A DNA stretch of 64,000 nucleotides, taken from assembly GCF_023721795.1 (NCBI RefSeq), contig NZ_JAMQYE010000001.1, positions 434,001 through 498,000 on the forward strand, written 5' to 3'. This stretch comes from Zeimonas sediminis. Lineage in GTDB: Bacteria; Pseudomonadota; Gammaproteobacteria; Burkholderiales; Burkholderiaceae_E. The notes below the pieces were generated by a model that was not told where the DNA came from, ran no database searches, and was given only the letters and a program-made list of their open reading frames with translations. Shown one piece after another: positions 16,367 to 24,016 of the stretch. A program made the position numbers and the translations under genes. The first letter of the stretch is position 1; each line of letters opens with the position of its first letter.

Positions 16367-16791
16367 CGCTGCCTCGCGGGAGTCGGGAGCACGGCTTTCG
16401 ATGATACGCCGGGACTGACGCCGGACTGCCAATTCTGGCGGTCGAGATCGCGAGCCTTCTCGTCCAGTAGTCATGCCAGAAATGGCGTACAGCGCTGCTC
16501 GTTTTGTCAGTCTCCAGGAAAATTTATGGAGAAACGAGCTTAAAACTTGTCTATAAGTATCTAATTAATATGAAGAGTACCTCCATTAACGAGAGGGTGC
16601 GATTCCTGAGTTCATCCGGACCAGATCTCGACACGAAGCAGGCCCGAGATGAACGAACGAAGCCGGCCCCCGCGAACCTGGAGGTGCCGCCTCACCGCTA
16701 CCCGAGCGAGAACCGGCTGACGATCGGGGAGGACGATGCCGCCTGATCGTTGTATCGTCGCCCCGATACGCCCTCGAACCGGAGATGCCCC
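16367..16791. promoter_or_regulatory. fisR / persulfide dioxygenase divergent region with two palindromes
   Basis: This 425-base region separates the two divergent genes. Near the fisR side are two copies of TGCCA-N4-TGGCG (16427-16440 and 16474-16487), centres 47 bases apart. They are good candidates for FisR upstream activation sites. The part from about 16500 to 16600 is strikingly AT-rich for this genome and has a small dyad, CTCCA...TGGAG (16512-16531). Another dyad, GTATCG-N6-CGATAC (16752-16769), lies just before the dioxygenase start. I could not find a convincing -24/-12 element. An 80-codon ORF at 16504-16746 is not considered real. Confidence 0.55.
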
Positions 16792-17688
16792 GTGAGCGCT
16801 ACGCGCCTGCAGATCGAGACCTTCCTCGACGAAGACTCCTCGACCTTCACCCATCTGGTGCTGGATACGTCCACCGGCCAGTGCGCGGTCGTCGATCCGG
16901 TGCTCGGCTTCGACCCGGCCTCGGGCCGCACCGACGACTCGGGCGCGCGCAGGATCGCGCACCGGATCCATGAACTCGGCGCGAAGCTGCAGTGGATCCT
17001 CGAAACGCACGCGCACGCAGATCACCTGAGCGCCGCGCCCTTCCTCAAGCGGGCGCTGGGCGGAAAGATCGGCATCGGCGAGCGGATCCGGGAGGTGCAG
17101 AAGGTCTTCGGCGAGCTGTTCGGCGAGGGGCCCGGATTCGCCCGGGACGGCAGCCAGTTCGACCGGCTGTTCGCCGACGGCGATGGCTTCGCGATCGGCT
17201 CGCTGCCGGTGCGCGCGCTGCACACGCCCGGGCACACGCCCGCCTGCCTCGCCTACCTGATCGAGGACGGCGAAGACAGCGTGGCCTTCGTCGGCGACAC
17301 GCTGTTCATGCCCGACTACGGCACCGCGCGCTGCGACTTCCCGGGCGGAGACGCGTCGGCCCTGTATCGCTCGATCACCCGGTTGCTGGCGCTTCCCGCG
17401 CGCACGCGGCTGTTCATGTGCCACGACTACCCGCCCGAGGGTCGGGCGCTGCGCTGGGAGACCACGGTCGCCGAGCAGCGCCGCGACAACATCCACGTGC
17501 GCGACGGCGTCGACGAGGCGACCTTCGTCGCGCTGCGCGAGCGTCGCGATGCCGGGCTGTCCACGCCCCGGCTGATGCTGCCGGCGATACAGGTGAACAT
17601 GCGCGCCGGCCGCTTCCCGGAGCCGGCCCCCAATGGCGTCAGCTACCTGAAGCTGCCGATCGACGCGCTGGGCAGATCCCGCGCCTAG
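16792..17688 (+). CDS. Persulfide dioxygenase-type MBL-fold hydrolase
   Basis: Metallo-beta-lactamase-fold protein of 298 aa of the ETHE1/Blh/PDO group, which oxidises glutathione persulfide to sulfite using one iron. The metal motif is THAHADH at about residues 69-76 (LETHAHADHLSAAPFLK). Later ligands are GHTPACLAY (His) and VGDTLFMPD (Asp), with MCHDYPP (His) near residue 208. The two-His-one-Asp pattern of dioxygenases fits. The start is a GTG with GGAG eight bases upstream; the in-frame ATG before it would add an unrelated extension. It is divergent from the FisR-like gene, as expected for its regulator. No sulfide:quinone oxidoreductase is seen. Confidence 0.88.
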   Translation: MSATRLQIETFLDEDSSTFTHLVLDTSTGQCAVVDPVLGFDPASGRTDDSGARRIAHRIHELGAKLQWILETHAHADHLSAAPFLKRALGGKIGIGERIREVQKVFGELFGEGPGFARDGSQFDRLFADGDGFAIGSLPVRALHTPGHTPACLAYLIEDGEDSVAFVGDTLFMPDYGTARCDFPGGDASALYRSITRLLALPARTRLFMCHDYPPEGRALRWETTVAEQRRDNIHVRDGVDEATFVALRERRDAGLSTPRLMLPAIQVNMRAGRFPEPAPNGVSYLKLPIDALGRSRA

Positions 17689-17728
17689 CACGCGGTCGAC
17701 GGGAACCTCGACGAGGGAGAGGCGCGAA

Positions 17729-18439
17729 TTGCCCGCCGGCCAGTTGAAGCTCTACATCGGCAACCGCAACTATTCGTCGTGGTCGATGCGTCCCTGGGTG
17801 CTGATGCGCCAGGCCGGCATTCCCTTCGAGGAGCGCCTGGTCCGCTTCGATTCCTTCGAGCCGGAATCCGCGTTCAAGCGCGCGCTGGCCGGCATCAGCC
17901 CGACCGGCAAGGTGCCGGTCCTGGAGGCGGAGATCGACGGCGAGTCGCTGCGGGTCTGGGACACGCTGGCGATCGCCGAGCTGCTCGCCGAGCGCTTTCC
18001 CGACCGGCGTCTTTGGCCGGTCCGGGCCGCCGAGCGCGCGATCGCCCGGTCGGTGGTCGCCGAGATGCACGCCGGCTTCACGGCGCTGCGAAGCTGCTTC
18101 CCGATGAACATCGAGGCCAGCCTGCCCGAGGTCGGGGCAAGGCTGCTCGCGGAGCGGGCGGACGCCGCGGCCGACCTCGCCAGGATCGGCGAGCTTTGGC
18201 GAAGCTGCCTGGCCGCGTCCGGCGGCCCTTTCCTGTTCGGCGAGTTCGGCATTGCCGATGCCTTCTTCGCGCCGGTGGTGATGCGGATCCGGACCTACGC
18301 ACTGCCGCTGGAGGAGGTATGTCGCCTCTACGCGCAGCGCGTCGAGCGCTCCCCCGGCGTGGCCGCCTGGATCGAGCTGGCGCTCGCCGAGAAGGACTTC
18401 CTGCCCTTCGAGGAGCCCTACCGAAGCGCGCCCGGCTGA
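17729..18439 (+). CDS. Glutathione S-transferase family protein
   Basis: Cytoplasmic GST-fold protein of 236 aa. The N-terminal thioredoxin-like domain starts KLYIGNRNYSSWSMRPWVLMRQAGIPFEERLVRF, with the catalytic Ser/Tyr region NYSSWSMR. TGKVPVLE gives the cis-proline that contacts glutathione, and DTLAIAELLAERFP closes the domain. The C-terminal helical domain runs from about 95 to 225. The start is a TTG immediately after a GAGGGAGAGG ribosome site; the next in-frame Met is inside the first domain. It follows the persulfide dioxygenase by 40 bases and is probably on the same transcript, adding to the glutathione theme. Substrate is not readable. Confidence 0.88.
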   Translation: MPAGQLKLYIGNRNYSSWSMRPWVLMRQAGIPFEERLVRFDSFEPESAFKRALAGISPTGKVPVLEAEIDGESLRVWDTLAIAELLAERFPDRRLWPVRAAERAIARSVVAEMHAGFTALRSCFPMNIEASLPEVGARLLAERADAAADLARIGELWRSCLAASGGPFLFGEFGIADAFFAPVVMRIRTYALPLEEVCRLYAQRVERSPGVAAWIELALAEKDFLPFEEPYRSAPG

Positions 18440-18490
18440 GGCCGGGGCGGCGCGCGCGGTGAGCCCGGCGGCGCCCCCGCCGGCGCTCGC

Positions 18491-18931
18491 TCAGCTCTCC
18501 AGTTGCTGCGCGATCCGCCCCTCCAGGTCGCGCCCCTTGAAGGACGTCAGGTCGATCGCGGCGCTGTGCGCCACCAGCTTCGCCGTGGGCGCGTCGAGCA
18601 GGCCGCGGATCGCGCCGAGCATGGCGGGCGCCGCGAACAGCACGATGCTGCCGCAGCGATCGGCGTGGGCGCCCTGCTGAACGTAGTCCGCGATCTGGCG
18701 GGCGAAGCGCTCGACCTCCTTGCCCTTGAGCTCGACCGCCGGCTGGTAGGCGGTGTGCCCGCCGCCCTGGGTCATCGTGCTGCCGGGCTGGTCGTCCGTG
18801 AGTTCGGCGCTCTTGAGCCGGCTCTCGGGGTGCACGTAGGACTCGAGCAACTGCAGCGGGTCCTTCGGCTTGGCCCGCTCGAAGATCTGGGCCTGGAACG
18901 CGTTGGCGACGACGATCCACGTGGGTTTCAT
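18491..18931 (-). CDS. Host attachment family protein
   Basis: Protein of 146 aa of the host-attachment family (the name derives from work on plant-associated bacteria). The start MKPTWIVVANAFQAQIFERAKPKDPLQLLESY is diagnostic: strand, then the F-x-A-x-I/R-x-F pattern, then the HPESRLKSAELTDDQPG block. The C-terminal half (GSIVLFAAPAMLGAIRGLLD) resembles RNase H-like/eRF1-like folds of the BaeR group. The true function is unknown. The family is not phage-related despite the name. It lies between a GST gene (convergent) and the small YqjK-like gene with a 73-base gap. Confidence 0.85.
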   Translation of the reverse strand: MKPTWIVVANAFQAQIFERAKPKDPLQLLESYVHPESRLKSAELTDDQPGSTMTQGGGHTAYQPAVELKGKEVERFARQIADYVQQGAHADRCGSIVLFAAPAMLGAIRGLLDAPTAKLVAHSAAIDLTSFKGRDLEGRIAQQLES

Positions 18932-19004
18932 GCTGGGTTCTCCATGGTCGGTGGTGTTGGTTCGACCGCGGGCATCGGCCGCGACGGCGCGGCCCGCGCC
19001 CCGG

Positions 19005-19238
19005 TCAGCGTTTCGAAGGGTGACGCGAGCGCCAGCGGGCGTAGAGCCAGGGCACGACGGTCAGCAGCAGGGAGCGGGCCGGCAGCGAGGTCGAGGCCGC
19101 TCCCAGCGATTCCCGCAGCAGCCGGATCGGGCGCGTCGTGTCGCGAAGCTCCTGCGCGAGCCGCTCGCGCATCAGCATCGACTCGGCCACCAGCAGCCGC
19201 TTGCGCAGCGCGCGCAGGTCGTCGGGGGCCCGGCTCAT
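19005..19238 (-). CDS. YqjK-like small protein
   Basis: Basic protein of 77 aa. The N-terminal half is a charged helix (DDLRALRKRLLVAESMLMRERLAQEL); the C-terminal half has a short hydrophobic segment, SLLLTVVPWLYARWRSRHP, ending in basic residues. Size, position and layout match YqjK, which follows yqjD and yqjE in enterobacteria, though the sequence match I can claim is loose. Its ATG overlaps the stop of the holin-X-type gene by four bases. Function unknown; it probably sits at the inner membrane with its two partners. Confidence 0.6.
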   Translation of the reverse strand: MSRAPDDLRALRKRLLVAESMLMRERLAQELRDTTRPIRLLRESLGAASTSLPARSLLLTVVPWLYARWRSRHPSKR

Positions 19239-19618
19239 CGCTGCCCCGCGGCCGGTCGATCGACCTTGCCCGGCTCGGCCGAAAGCCGGCGGCGATCCTG
19301 CTCGAACTGCGCGACGGTCTCGGCGAACAACGGCGGCCGGTCGCCCGACAGCCGCGCGAGCCACCAAAGCAAGCCGCCGCCGGCCGCGCAGAAGACGATC
19401 GCGAAGGCCGCGAGCGCGAGCACGCGGTGGGTTTCCCAAAGCGCGACGATCACCGCGATCGCCCCGAAGGCCGCGCCGACGCTCAGCAGCAGCGCGGCGC
19501 CGATCGCGATCGCGATCGCGCGGACGAAGTGGTCGATCTCGTCCTGCAGCTCGAGGCCGGCCAGCTCGAGCCGGACGCGAACCGTGCCGAGCAGCGATGC
19601 GAGGATTCGCCGGATCAT
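19235..19618 (-). CDS. Holin-X family membrane protein (YqjE-like)
   Basis: Inner-membrane protein of 127 aa with an amphipathic N-terminal helix (LLGTVRVRLELAGLELQDEIDHFVR). Two transmembrane helices follow (about 35-57 and 63-88), with FETVAQFEQD-type charged tail (FAETVAQFEQDRRRL). This is the holin-X/YqjE pattern; despite the family name these proteins are chromosomal and are linked to stress and stationary phase. The gene ends in an ATGA overlap with the YqjK-like gene and starts 21 bases after the DUF883 gene. Confidence 0.8.
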   Translation of the reverse strand: MIRRILASLLGTVRVRLELAGLELQDEIDHFVRAIAIAIGAALLLSVGAAFGAIAVIVALWETHRVLALAAFAIVFCAAGGGLLWWLARLSGDRPPLFAETVAQFEQDRRRLSAEPGKVDRPAAGQR

Positions 19619-19639
19619 CGCGGGCGCGCGTGAGCCGGC

Positions 19640-19951
19640 TCAGCGCCGGTTCAGCAGAAGGCCGATCACGACCCCGATGCCGGCCGCGATGCCGATCGAG
19701 GTCCAGGTGTGCTCGCGCACGTACTCGTCGCCTGCCTGCGCGGCGGACTTCGCCTTGTCGGCGACACGGCCTTCCAGGTCGGACAGGGTCTGCCGCGCCG
19801 CATCGACCTGGTCGCGCAGCCTGCCCTTGAGCTCGACCAGGTCGTCGCCGACGTCGGACGCCGAGTCGCGGACCAGTTCGTCGAGCTCGGCCATCACGGT
19901 CTTGATGTCGGCGACCAGCTTTTCCTTCTGTTGCGCGCGTTGTTCGTTCAT
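19640..19951 (-). CDS. DUF883 family membrane-anchored protein (YqjD/ElaB-like)
   Basis: Protein of 103 aa with a long coiled helix (about residues 8-80, rich in A/K/E/D with LADIKTVMAELDELVRDSASDVGDDLVELKGRLRDQVDAARQTLSD) and a single C-terminal membrane helix (SIGIAAGIGVVIGLLLNRR). ElaB/YqjD proteins anchor to the inner membrane and bind ribosomes in stationary phase in E. coli; this is family knowledge. The start is the first ATG, with AAGGGAGC upstream. It leads the YqjD-YqjE-YqjK-like set. Confidence 0.85.
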   Translation of the reverse strand: MNEQRAQQKEKLVADIKTVMAELDELVRDSASDVGDDLVELKGRLRDQVDAARQTLSDLEGRVADKAKSAAQAGDEYVREHTWTSIGIAAGIGVVIGLLLNRR

Positions 19952-20024
19952 GGAAGCTCCCTTGATGCGTTGTAGCGGTCGGGCAGCGCCCGGCCACCTG
20001 CGCATGATGACCCTGACGGCAGTC

Positions 20025-21239
20025 TCAGGCGTTGTCCTGTCTCAATGTCCGTTCGCCTCGTCCGGCTTTCGGCATCAGCTGGATGCTGCGCCCTCGCAGC
20101 CTGAGCGGCACCGGATCGCCTTCCCGCAGCCCTTGCCGCTCGGCGATGTGGCGGGCCACGGTCAGCGCCATCGGCAGGCCCGGGCGGTCGAAGGGCTGCA
20201 CGGTCACGTGCAGCTGCGCGCCGAGCGCGATGATCCGGGTGATGCGGGCGTCGAAGCGGGTGTCGCCGGGCGGCATCGGCCGGAAGGCCGACAACAGCAG
20301 CACGCCGTCGGCGGGGATCGCCCAGGCGATCTCGTCGCCGGGCGCCAGCGCCTCGGCCAGCGGCGCCTGCACCGCCAGCCCCTCCCAGTCGATCCAGGTC
20401 GACTGCGCGGCCGCGTCGTGGCGGATCACGCGCCCGCCGAAGATGTTCTTCATGCCGGCCAGCCGTGCCACCTCGACGCTGCTCGGCCGGTGCAGCACCT
20501 CGAGCGGCGCGCCCTGCTGCAGGATCCGGCCCCGCGACAGCAGCGCCAGCCGATCGGCGAGCAGGGTTGCCTCGTCGAGGTCGTGGGTGACCAGCAAGAT
20601 CGGGATCTCGAGCGTGCGGCGCAGCTCGGCCAGCTCGCCATAGAGCTTCTCGCGGGTCACCTTGTCGACCGCCGAGAAGGGCTCGTCGAGCAGCAGCACC
20701 GAAGGCTCGCGGGCGAGCGCGCGGGCGACCGCGACCCGCTGTTGCTGGCCTCCGGAGAGCTGGCGCGGCAGGCGATCCTCGAGCCCTTGAAGGTTCACGC
20801 TGCGCAGGTGCCTGGCGGCGCGGGCCCGTCGGTCCGGGGCCGAGCGGGGGATCGCTTCGAGCACGTTGTCGATCGCGCTCAGGTGCGGGAACAGCGCGTA
20901 GCTCTGGAAGACCATGCCGACCGCCCTGCGCCGGGCGGGCAGGTGGATGCCGGCATCGGTGTCGAGCCAGCACTGGCCGGCACAGTCGACCTTGCCCCAT
21001 GCCGGACGGTACAGCCCGGCCACCGAGCGCAGGATCGTCGTCTTGCCGCTGCCCGACGGGCCGACCAGCGCCAGCAGCTCGCCGGGCCCGCAGCGCAGCG
21101 ACAGGTCGAGCGGGATCGGCCCGGCCTGCCGCAGTTCGAGTGCCAGCGCCGCCGGCGGCGGCGCTCCGGCCCCGGGGCCCGCGCCGGGCACGCTCGCCGC
21201 GACCGCGACCGCGACGCTGCGGGAGTCGGTCTCAGCCAT
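20025..21239 (-). CDS. modC: Molybdate ABC transporter ATP-binding protein
   Basis: Cytoplasmic ATPase of the molybdate importer (404 aa). Walker A is GPSGSGKTT (about residue 60), Q-loop VFQSYALFPH, signature LSGGQQQR, Walker B LLLDEPFSAVD and H-loop VTHDLDEA. The C-terminal part (about 270-395) is the TOBE-type domain, DARITRIIALGAQLHVTVQPFDRPG...VPLRLRG, that binds molybdate. The N-terminal 30 residues are a low-complexity Gly/Pro/Ala stretch beyond the usual ModC start; a downstream start is possible. It overlaps modB by eight bases. Another oxyanion such as tungstate or sulfate cannot be excluded, but the ModA and ModB sequences favour molybdate. Confidence 0.88.
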   Translation of the reverse strand: MAETDSRSVAVAVAASVPGAGPGAGAPPPAALALELRQAGPIPLDLSLRCGPGELLALVGPSGSGKTTILRSVAGLYRPAWGKVDCAGQCWLDTDAGIHLPARRRAVGMVFQSYALFPHLSAIDNVLEAIPRSAPDRRARAARHLRSVNLQGLEDRLPRQLSGGQQQRVAVARALAREPSVLLLDEPFSAVDKVTREKLYGELAELRRTLEIPILLVTHDLDEATLLADRLALLSRGRILQQGAPLEVLHRPSSVEVARLAGMKNIFGGRVIRHDAAAQSTWIDWEGLAVQAPLAEALAPGDEIAWAIPADGVLLLSAFRPMPPGDTRFDARITRIIALGAQLHVTVQPFDRPGLPMALTVARHIAERQGLREGDPVPLRLRGRSIQLMPKAGRGERTLRQDNA

Positions 21240-21900
21240 GGCGCCTCGCGAGCCGGCCGCCGGCCACGTAGGAGACCGCGATCGCGGCGAGCGAGATCGC
21301 TAGCAAGGTGGCCGACATCCGCGCGGCCGCCGCGTCGTCGAAACCCTGGACCCGGTCGTAGATCGCGATCGCGATCGTCTGCGTTTCGCCGGGAATGTTG
21401 CCGCCGACCATCAGCACGATGCCGAACTCGCCGAGCGTGTGCGCGAAGGTCATGACCAGCGCGGTCAGGATCCCGGGCCAGGCGAGCGGCAGCTCGATCC
21501 GGCACAGCGCGCGCCACCAGGTCAGCCCGCAGCAGGCGGCCGCCTCGCGCACCTGCCGCGGGATCGCCTCGAAGCCGCGCTGCATCGGCTGGACCGCGAA
21601 AGGAAGGTTGAACAGCACCGATGCGGCGACCAGTCCCTCGAAGCTGAAGGCCAGCGGCTTGCCGAAGACCGACTCCCAGAGCGCGCCCGGCGCGGACTCG
21701 GCGCCGATGCCGACCAGCAGGTAGTAGCCGAGCACCGTCGGCGGCAGCACCAGCGGCAGCGCGAGCAGCGCCTCGATCCAGCCCTTGCCGGCGAAGCGGC
21801 TGACCGCCAGCCAGCGCCCCAGCAGCAGCCCGATCGGCAGCAGCACGACCAGGGTCCAGAAGGCCAGCCACAGCGAGAGTTTCAGCGCGACCCAGTCCAA
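21232..21900 (-). CDS. modB: Molybdate ABC transporter permease
   Basis: Inner-membrane permease of the molybdate importer (222 aa), normal length. Five to six helices are visible. The N-terminal SLWLAFWTLVVLLPIGLLLGR is followed by the ModB block LALPLVLPPTVLGYYLL (about residues 42-60). The EAA loop EAAACCGLTWWRALCRIELPLAWPGI (about 140-165) contacts ModC. The start overlaps the end of modA by 19 bases. The last codons overlap modC, so modABC are translated together. Confidence 0.92.
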   Translation of the reverse strand: MDWVALKLSLWLAFWTLVVLLPIGLLLGRWLAVSRFAGKGWIEALLALPLVLPPTVLGYYLLVGIGAESAPGALWESVFGKPLAFSFEGLVAASVLFNLPFAVQPMQRGFEAIPRQVREAAACCGLTWWRALCRIELPLAWPGILTALVMTFAHTLGEFGIVLMVGGNIPGETQTIAIAIYDRVQGFDDAAAARMSATLLAISLAAIAVSYVAGGRLARRHG

Positions 21901-22829
21901 GCCGCTCCCTCCCCGGTCTTCCCGCTGCCGGCCTTGCCGCCGCCCTGAACCTTCCCCCTTCCCCCTTCGCCCTTCCCTTCCTCTCCCCCTTCCCCCTTCC
22001 CTTCCTCCGGCGGCCCGTAGCCGTAGCGCGCCATCACCGCGCGCGCCGCCGGCTGCAACAGCCAGTCGTGAAACGCGCGCGCCGTCTCGCCGGCGCCCTT
22101 CAGCAGCACCATCCGCTGGTTCAGCGGCTGGTGCCAGGCCGCGGGAATCAGCGCGAAGTGGCTGCCGCCGGCCAGCGCCGGCGCGAGCGCCAGCGAATGC
22201 GCGACGATCCCGCCCTGCGCGCTGCCGGACGTGGCGAACTGCGCGGCCTGGGCGACGTTCTCGCCCATCACCAGCCTTGGCCGGATCGCCTCCCAGAGCC
22301 CGGCGTGCCTGAGCGCTTCCTCGGCGCGCTTGCCGTAGGGCGCATGCTCGGGGTTGGCGATCGCGAAGCGCTTCAGGCGCCCGTCGACCAGCGCCGCGGC
22401 CAGGTCGCGCAACTCGCCGTCCGGTTTCAGCGGCGAGCCGCGCGGCACGATCAGCACGAGGCGGCCGACCGCGTACAGCGTGCCGCGGTCGAGTGTCAGC
22501 CCCTTGTCGGCGAGCCGGAACACCATCGCCTCGTCGGCCGACAGGAAGAGCTCGAAGGGCGCGCCCTGCTCGATCTGCCTGGCGAAGTTGCCCGACGAGC
22601 CGAAGCTCAGCCGCAGCTTGCGGCCGGTTTCGCGGGTGAACGCGGCGGCGAGCTCCTCGATCGCGAACTTCAGGCCCGAGGCGGCCGCGACCGTCGGCAC
22701 CGGCTCGGCGCGGCCGGGCGCCGGGCCGGCGGCGAAGGCGGGCGGTGCAGCCAGGCCGCCGGCGAATCCGCAGGCGGCCAGGCCTGCCAGGCGCCGCAGC
22801 AGGCGCCGGCGCCGGGGCTCGCGCCGCAT
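21882..22829 (-). CDS. modA: Molybdate ABC transporter substrate-binding protein with a purine-encoded C-terminal tail
   Basis: Periplasmic molybdate-binding protein of 315 aa. An Arg-rich N-terminus and hydrophobic segment (LLRRLAGLAACGFAGGLA...AFA) form the signal peptide. The mature protein shows TVAAASGLKFAIEELAAAF, SFGSSGNFARQIEQGAPFELFLSADE and the late FALIPAAWHQPLNQRMVLLKG and RAVMARYGYGPP. Family members end near that last motif. Here 41 more residues follow (EEGKGEGGEEGKGEGG... to TGSR), encoded by a purine-rich tract on the coding strand. This tail is unusual and its origin is discussed separately. It starts two bases after the thiolase stop. Confidence 0.9.
   Translation of the reverse strand: MRREPRRRRLLRRLAGLAACGFAGGLAAPPAFAAGPAPGRAEPVPTVAAASGLKFAIEELAAAFTRETGRKLRLSFGSSGNFARQIEQGAPFELFLSADEAMVFRLADKGLTLDRGTLYAVGRLVLIVPRGSPLKPDGELRDLAAALVDGRLKRFAIANPEHAPYGKRAEEALRHAGLWEAIRPRLVMGENVAQAAQFATSGSAQGGIVAHSLALAPALAGGSHFALIPAAWHQPLNQRMVLLKGAGETARAFHDWLLQPAARAVMARYGYGPPEEGKGEGGEEGKGEGGRGKVQGGGKAGSGKTGEGAAWTGSR
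21951..22008. repeat. Polypyrimidine/polypurine tract (58 bp) in the 3' end of modA
   Basis: The plus strand is almost pure C and T, with a single G, built from CCCCCTT and CCCTT units. On the coding (minus) strand it gives runs of GGGG and GGGGG separated by AA. These have at least four G-runs of three or more and could fold into a G-quadruplex. It codes for the Gly/Glu/Lys-rich tail of ModA. A 15-base piece (21988-22002) recurs at 27185-27199 and 31286-31300. Confidence 0.85.
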
Positions 22830-22831
22830 GC

Positions 22832-24016
22832 TCAGGCGAGCGCCTCGACGATCGTCACGTTCGCCATGCCGCCGCCCTCGCACATCGTCTGCAGGCCGAG
22901 GCGCTTGCCGCCCTGCCGCAGGGCGTGCACCAGGGTCGTCATCAGCTTGGTGCCCGAGGCGCCCAGCGGGTGTCCCAGCGCGATCGCGCCGCCGCGCGGG
23001 TTCAGTCGCGCCGGGTCGGCGCCGGTGGCCTTCAGCCAGGCCAGCGGCACCGAGGCGAAGGCCTCGTTGACCTCGTACAGGTCGACGTCGCCGATCTTCA
23101 GGCCGGCGCGGGTGAGCGCCCGCTCGGTGGCCGGGATCGGCGCCTCCAGCATGATCACCGGGTCGTGGCCGAGCACGCTCATGTGGCGGATCCGCGCCAG
23201 CGGCTTCGCGCCCAGCGCCTTCAGCCCGCGCTCGCTGGCCACCATGAGGCCCGAGGCGCCGTCGCAGATCTGGCTCGCGTTGGCCGCGGTGATCACGCCG
23301 CCTTCGCGCAGCAGCTTGACCGAGCGGATCGCGTCGAGGCTCGCGTCGAAGCGGATGCCCTCGTCCACCCGGTGCATCTCGGCGGTTTCGGTGCCGTCGG
23401 CCGTCCGCACCGCCACCGGCAGGATCTCGTCGGCGAAGGCGCCCGCCTGCGTGGCGGCGATCGCGCGCTGGTGGCTCGCCAGCGCGTACTCGTCGAGGGC
23501 GTCCTTCGACAGGCCGTACTTCGCGGCCATCATCTCGGCGCCGTCGAACTGGCTGAACTGCGCGACGTCCGGATAGCGCTTGCGGATCGCCGGGCTCATG
23601 TATTCGCCCATGCCGGCCTTCGCGGCCAGCACGTGCGGCGAGAACATCGGCACCCGCGTCATGCTCTCGACGCCGGCCGCGATCACCACGTCCATCGTGC
23701 CGGCCATGACCGCCTGCGCGGCGAAGTGCAGCGCCTGCTGCGACGAGCCGCACTGCCGGTCGACCGAGGTGCCGGGCACCGATTCGGGCAGGCAGGAGGC
23801 CAGCACCGCGTTGCGCGCCACGTTGGTCGACTGCTCGCCGACCTGGCTCACGCAGCCCATGATCACGTCCTCGACCAGCGCCGGGTCGGCGCCGGCGCGC
23901 TCGACCAGACCGTCGATCACGCGGGCCGCCAGGTCGGCAGGGTGCCAGCCGGAAAGACGGCCGCCGCGCCGCCCGCCGGCGGTGCGCAGCGCGGCCACGA
24001 TGTATGCGTCGTTCAT
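22832..24016 (-). CDS. Thiolase / acetyl-CoA acyltransferase
   Basis: Acyl-CoA thiolase of 394 aa, normal length. The nucleophilic Cys lies in [18 protein letters not shown] (about residue 88). EVNEAFA (about residue 325), the catalytic His block [16 protein letters not shown] (about residue 352) and the final base in [16 protein letters not shown] complete the thiolase set. It either condenses or cleaves acyl-CoA; no partner beta-oxidation gene is beside it, so direction is unknown. Its ATG overlaps the stop of the slipin gene and its stop is two bases from modA. Confidence 0.9.
   Translation of the reverse strand: MNDAYIVAALRTAGGRRGGRLSGWHPADLAARVIDGLVERAGADPALVEDVIMGCVSQVGEQSTNVARNAVLASCLPESVPGTSVDRQCGSSQQALHFAAQAVMAGTMDVVIAAGVESMTRVPMFSPHVLAAKAGMGEYMSPAIRKRYPDVAQFSQFDGAEMMAAKYGLSKDALDEYALASHQRAIAATQAGAFADEILPVAVRTADGTETAEMHRVDEGIRFDASLDAIRSVKLLREGGVITAANASQICDGASGLMVASERGLKALGAKPLARIRHMSVLGHDPVIMLEAPIPATERALTRAGLKIGDVDLYEVNEAFASVPLAWLKATGADPARLNPRGGAIALGHPLGASGTKLMTTLVHALRQGGKRLGLQTMCEGGGMANVTIVEALA

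Noticed and set aside
16504-16746. 80-codon open frame in the fisR/dioxygenase divergent region
   Set aside because: The N-terminal half is in the AT-rich part, no ribosome site is seen and the sequence has no recognisable family; it overlaps the likely regulatory region.
16740-16791. Sigma-54 promoter for the persulfide dioxygenase
   Set aside because: A GG-N10-GC pattern exists in GGGGAGGACGATGC but the conserved TGGCAC and TTGC parts are missing. I cannot call it.
18440-18490. Hairpin between the GST and host-attachment genes as a terminator
   Set aside because: CGGCGG/CCGCCG stems are easily made in this GC-rich DNA, and no T-tract follows on either strand.
18491-18931. Host-attachment protein taken as a virulence or phage gene
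   Set aside because: The family name reflects its first description. The protein is small and cytoplasmic, with no secretion signal, so no virulence role can be claimed.
19005-19951. Holin-family name taken as evidence for prophage
   Set aside because: The family is a chromosomal membrane family (YqjE-like) next to YqjD-like genes; no phage structural genes, integrase or att sites are seen.
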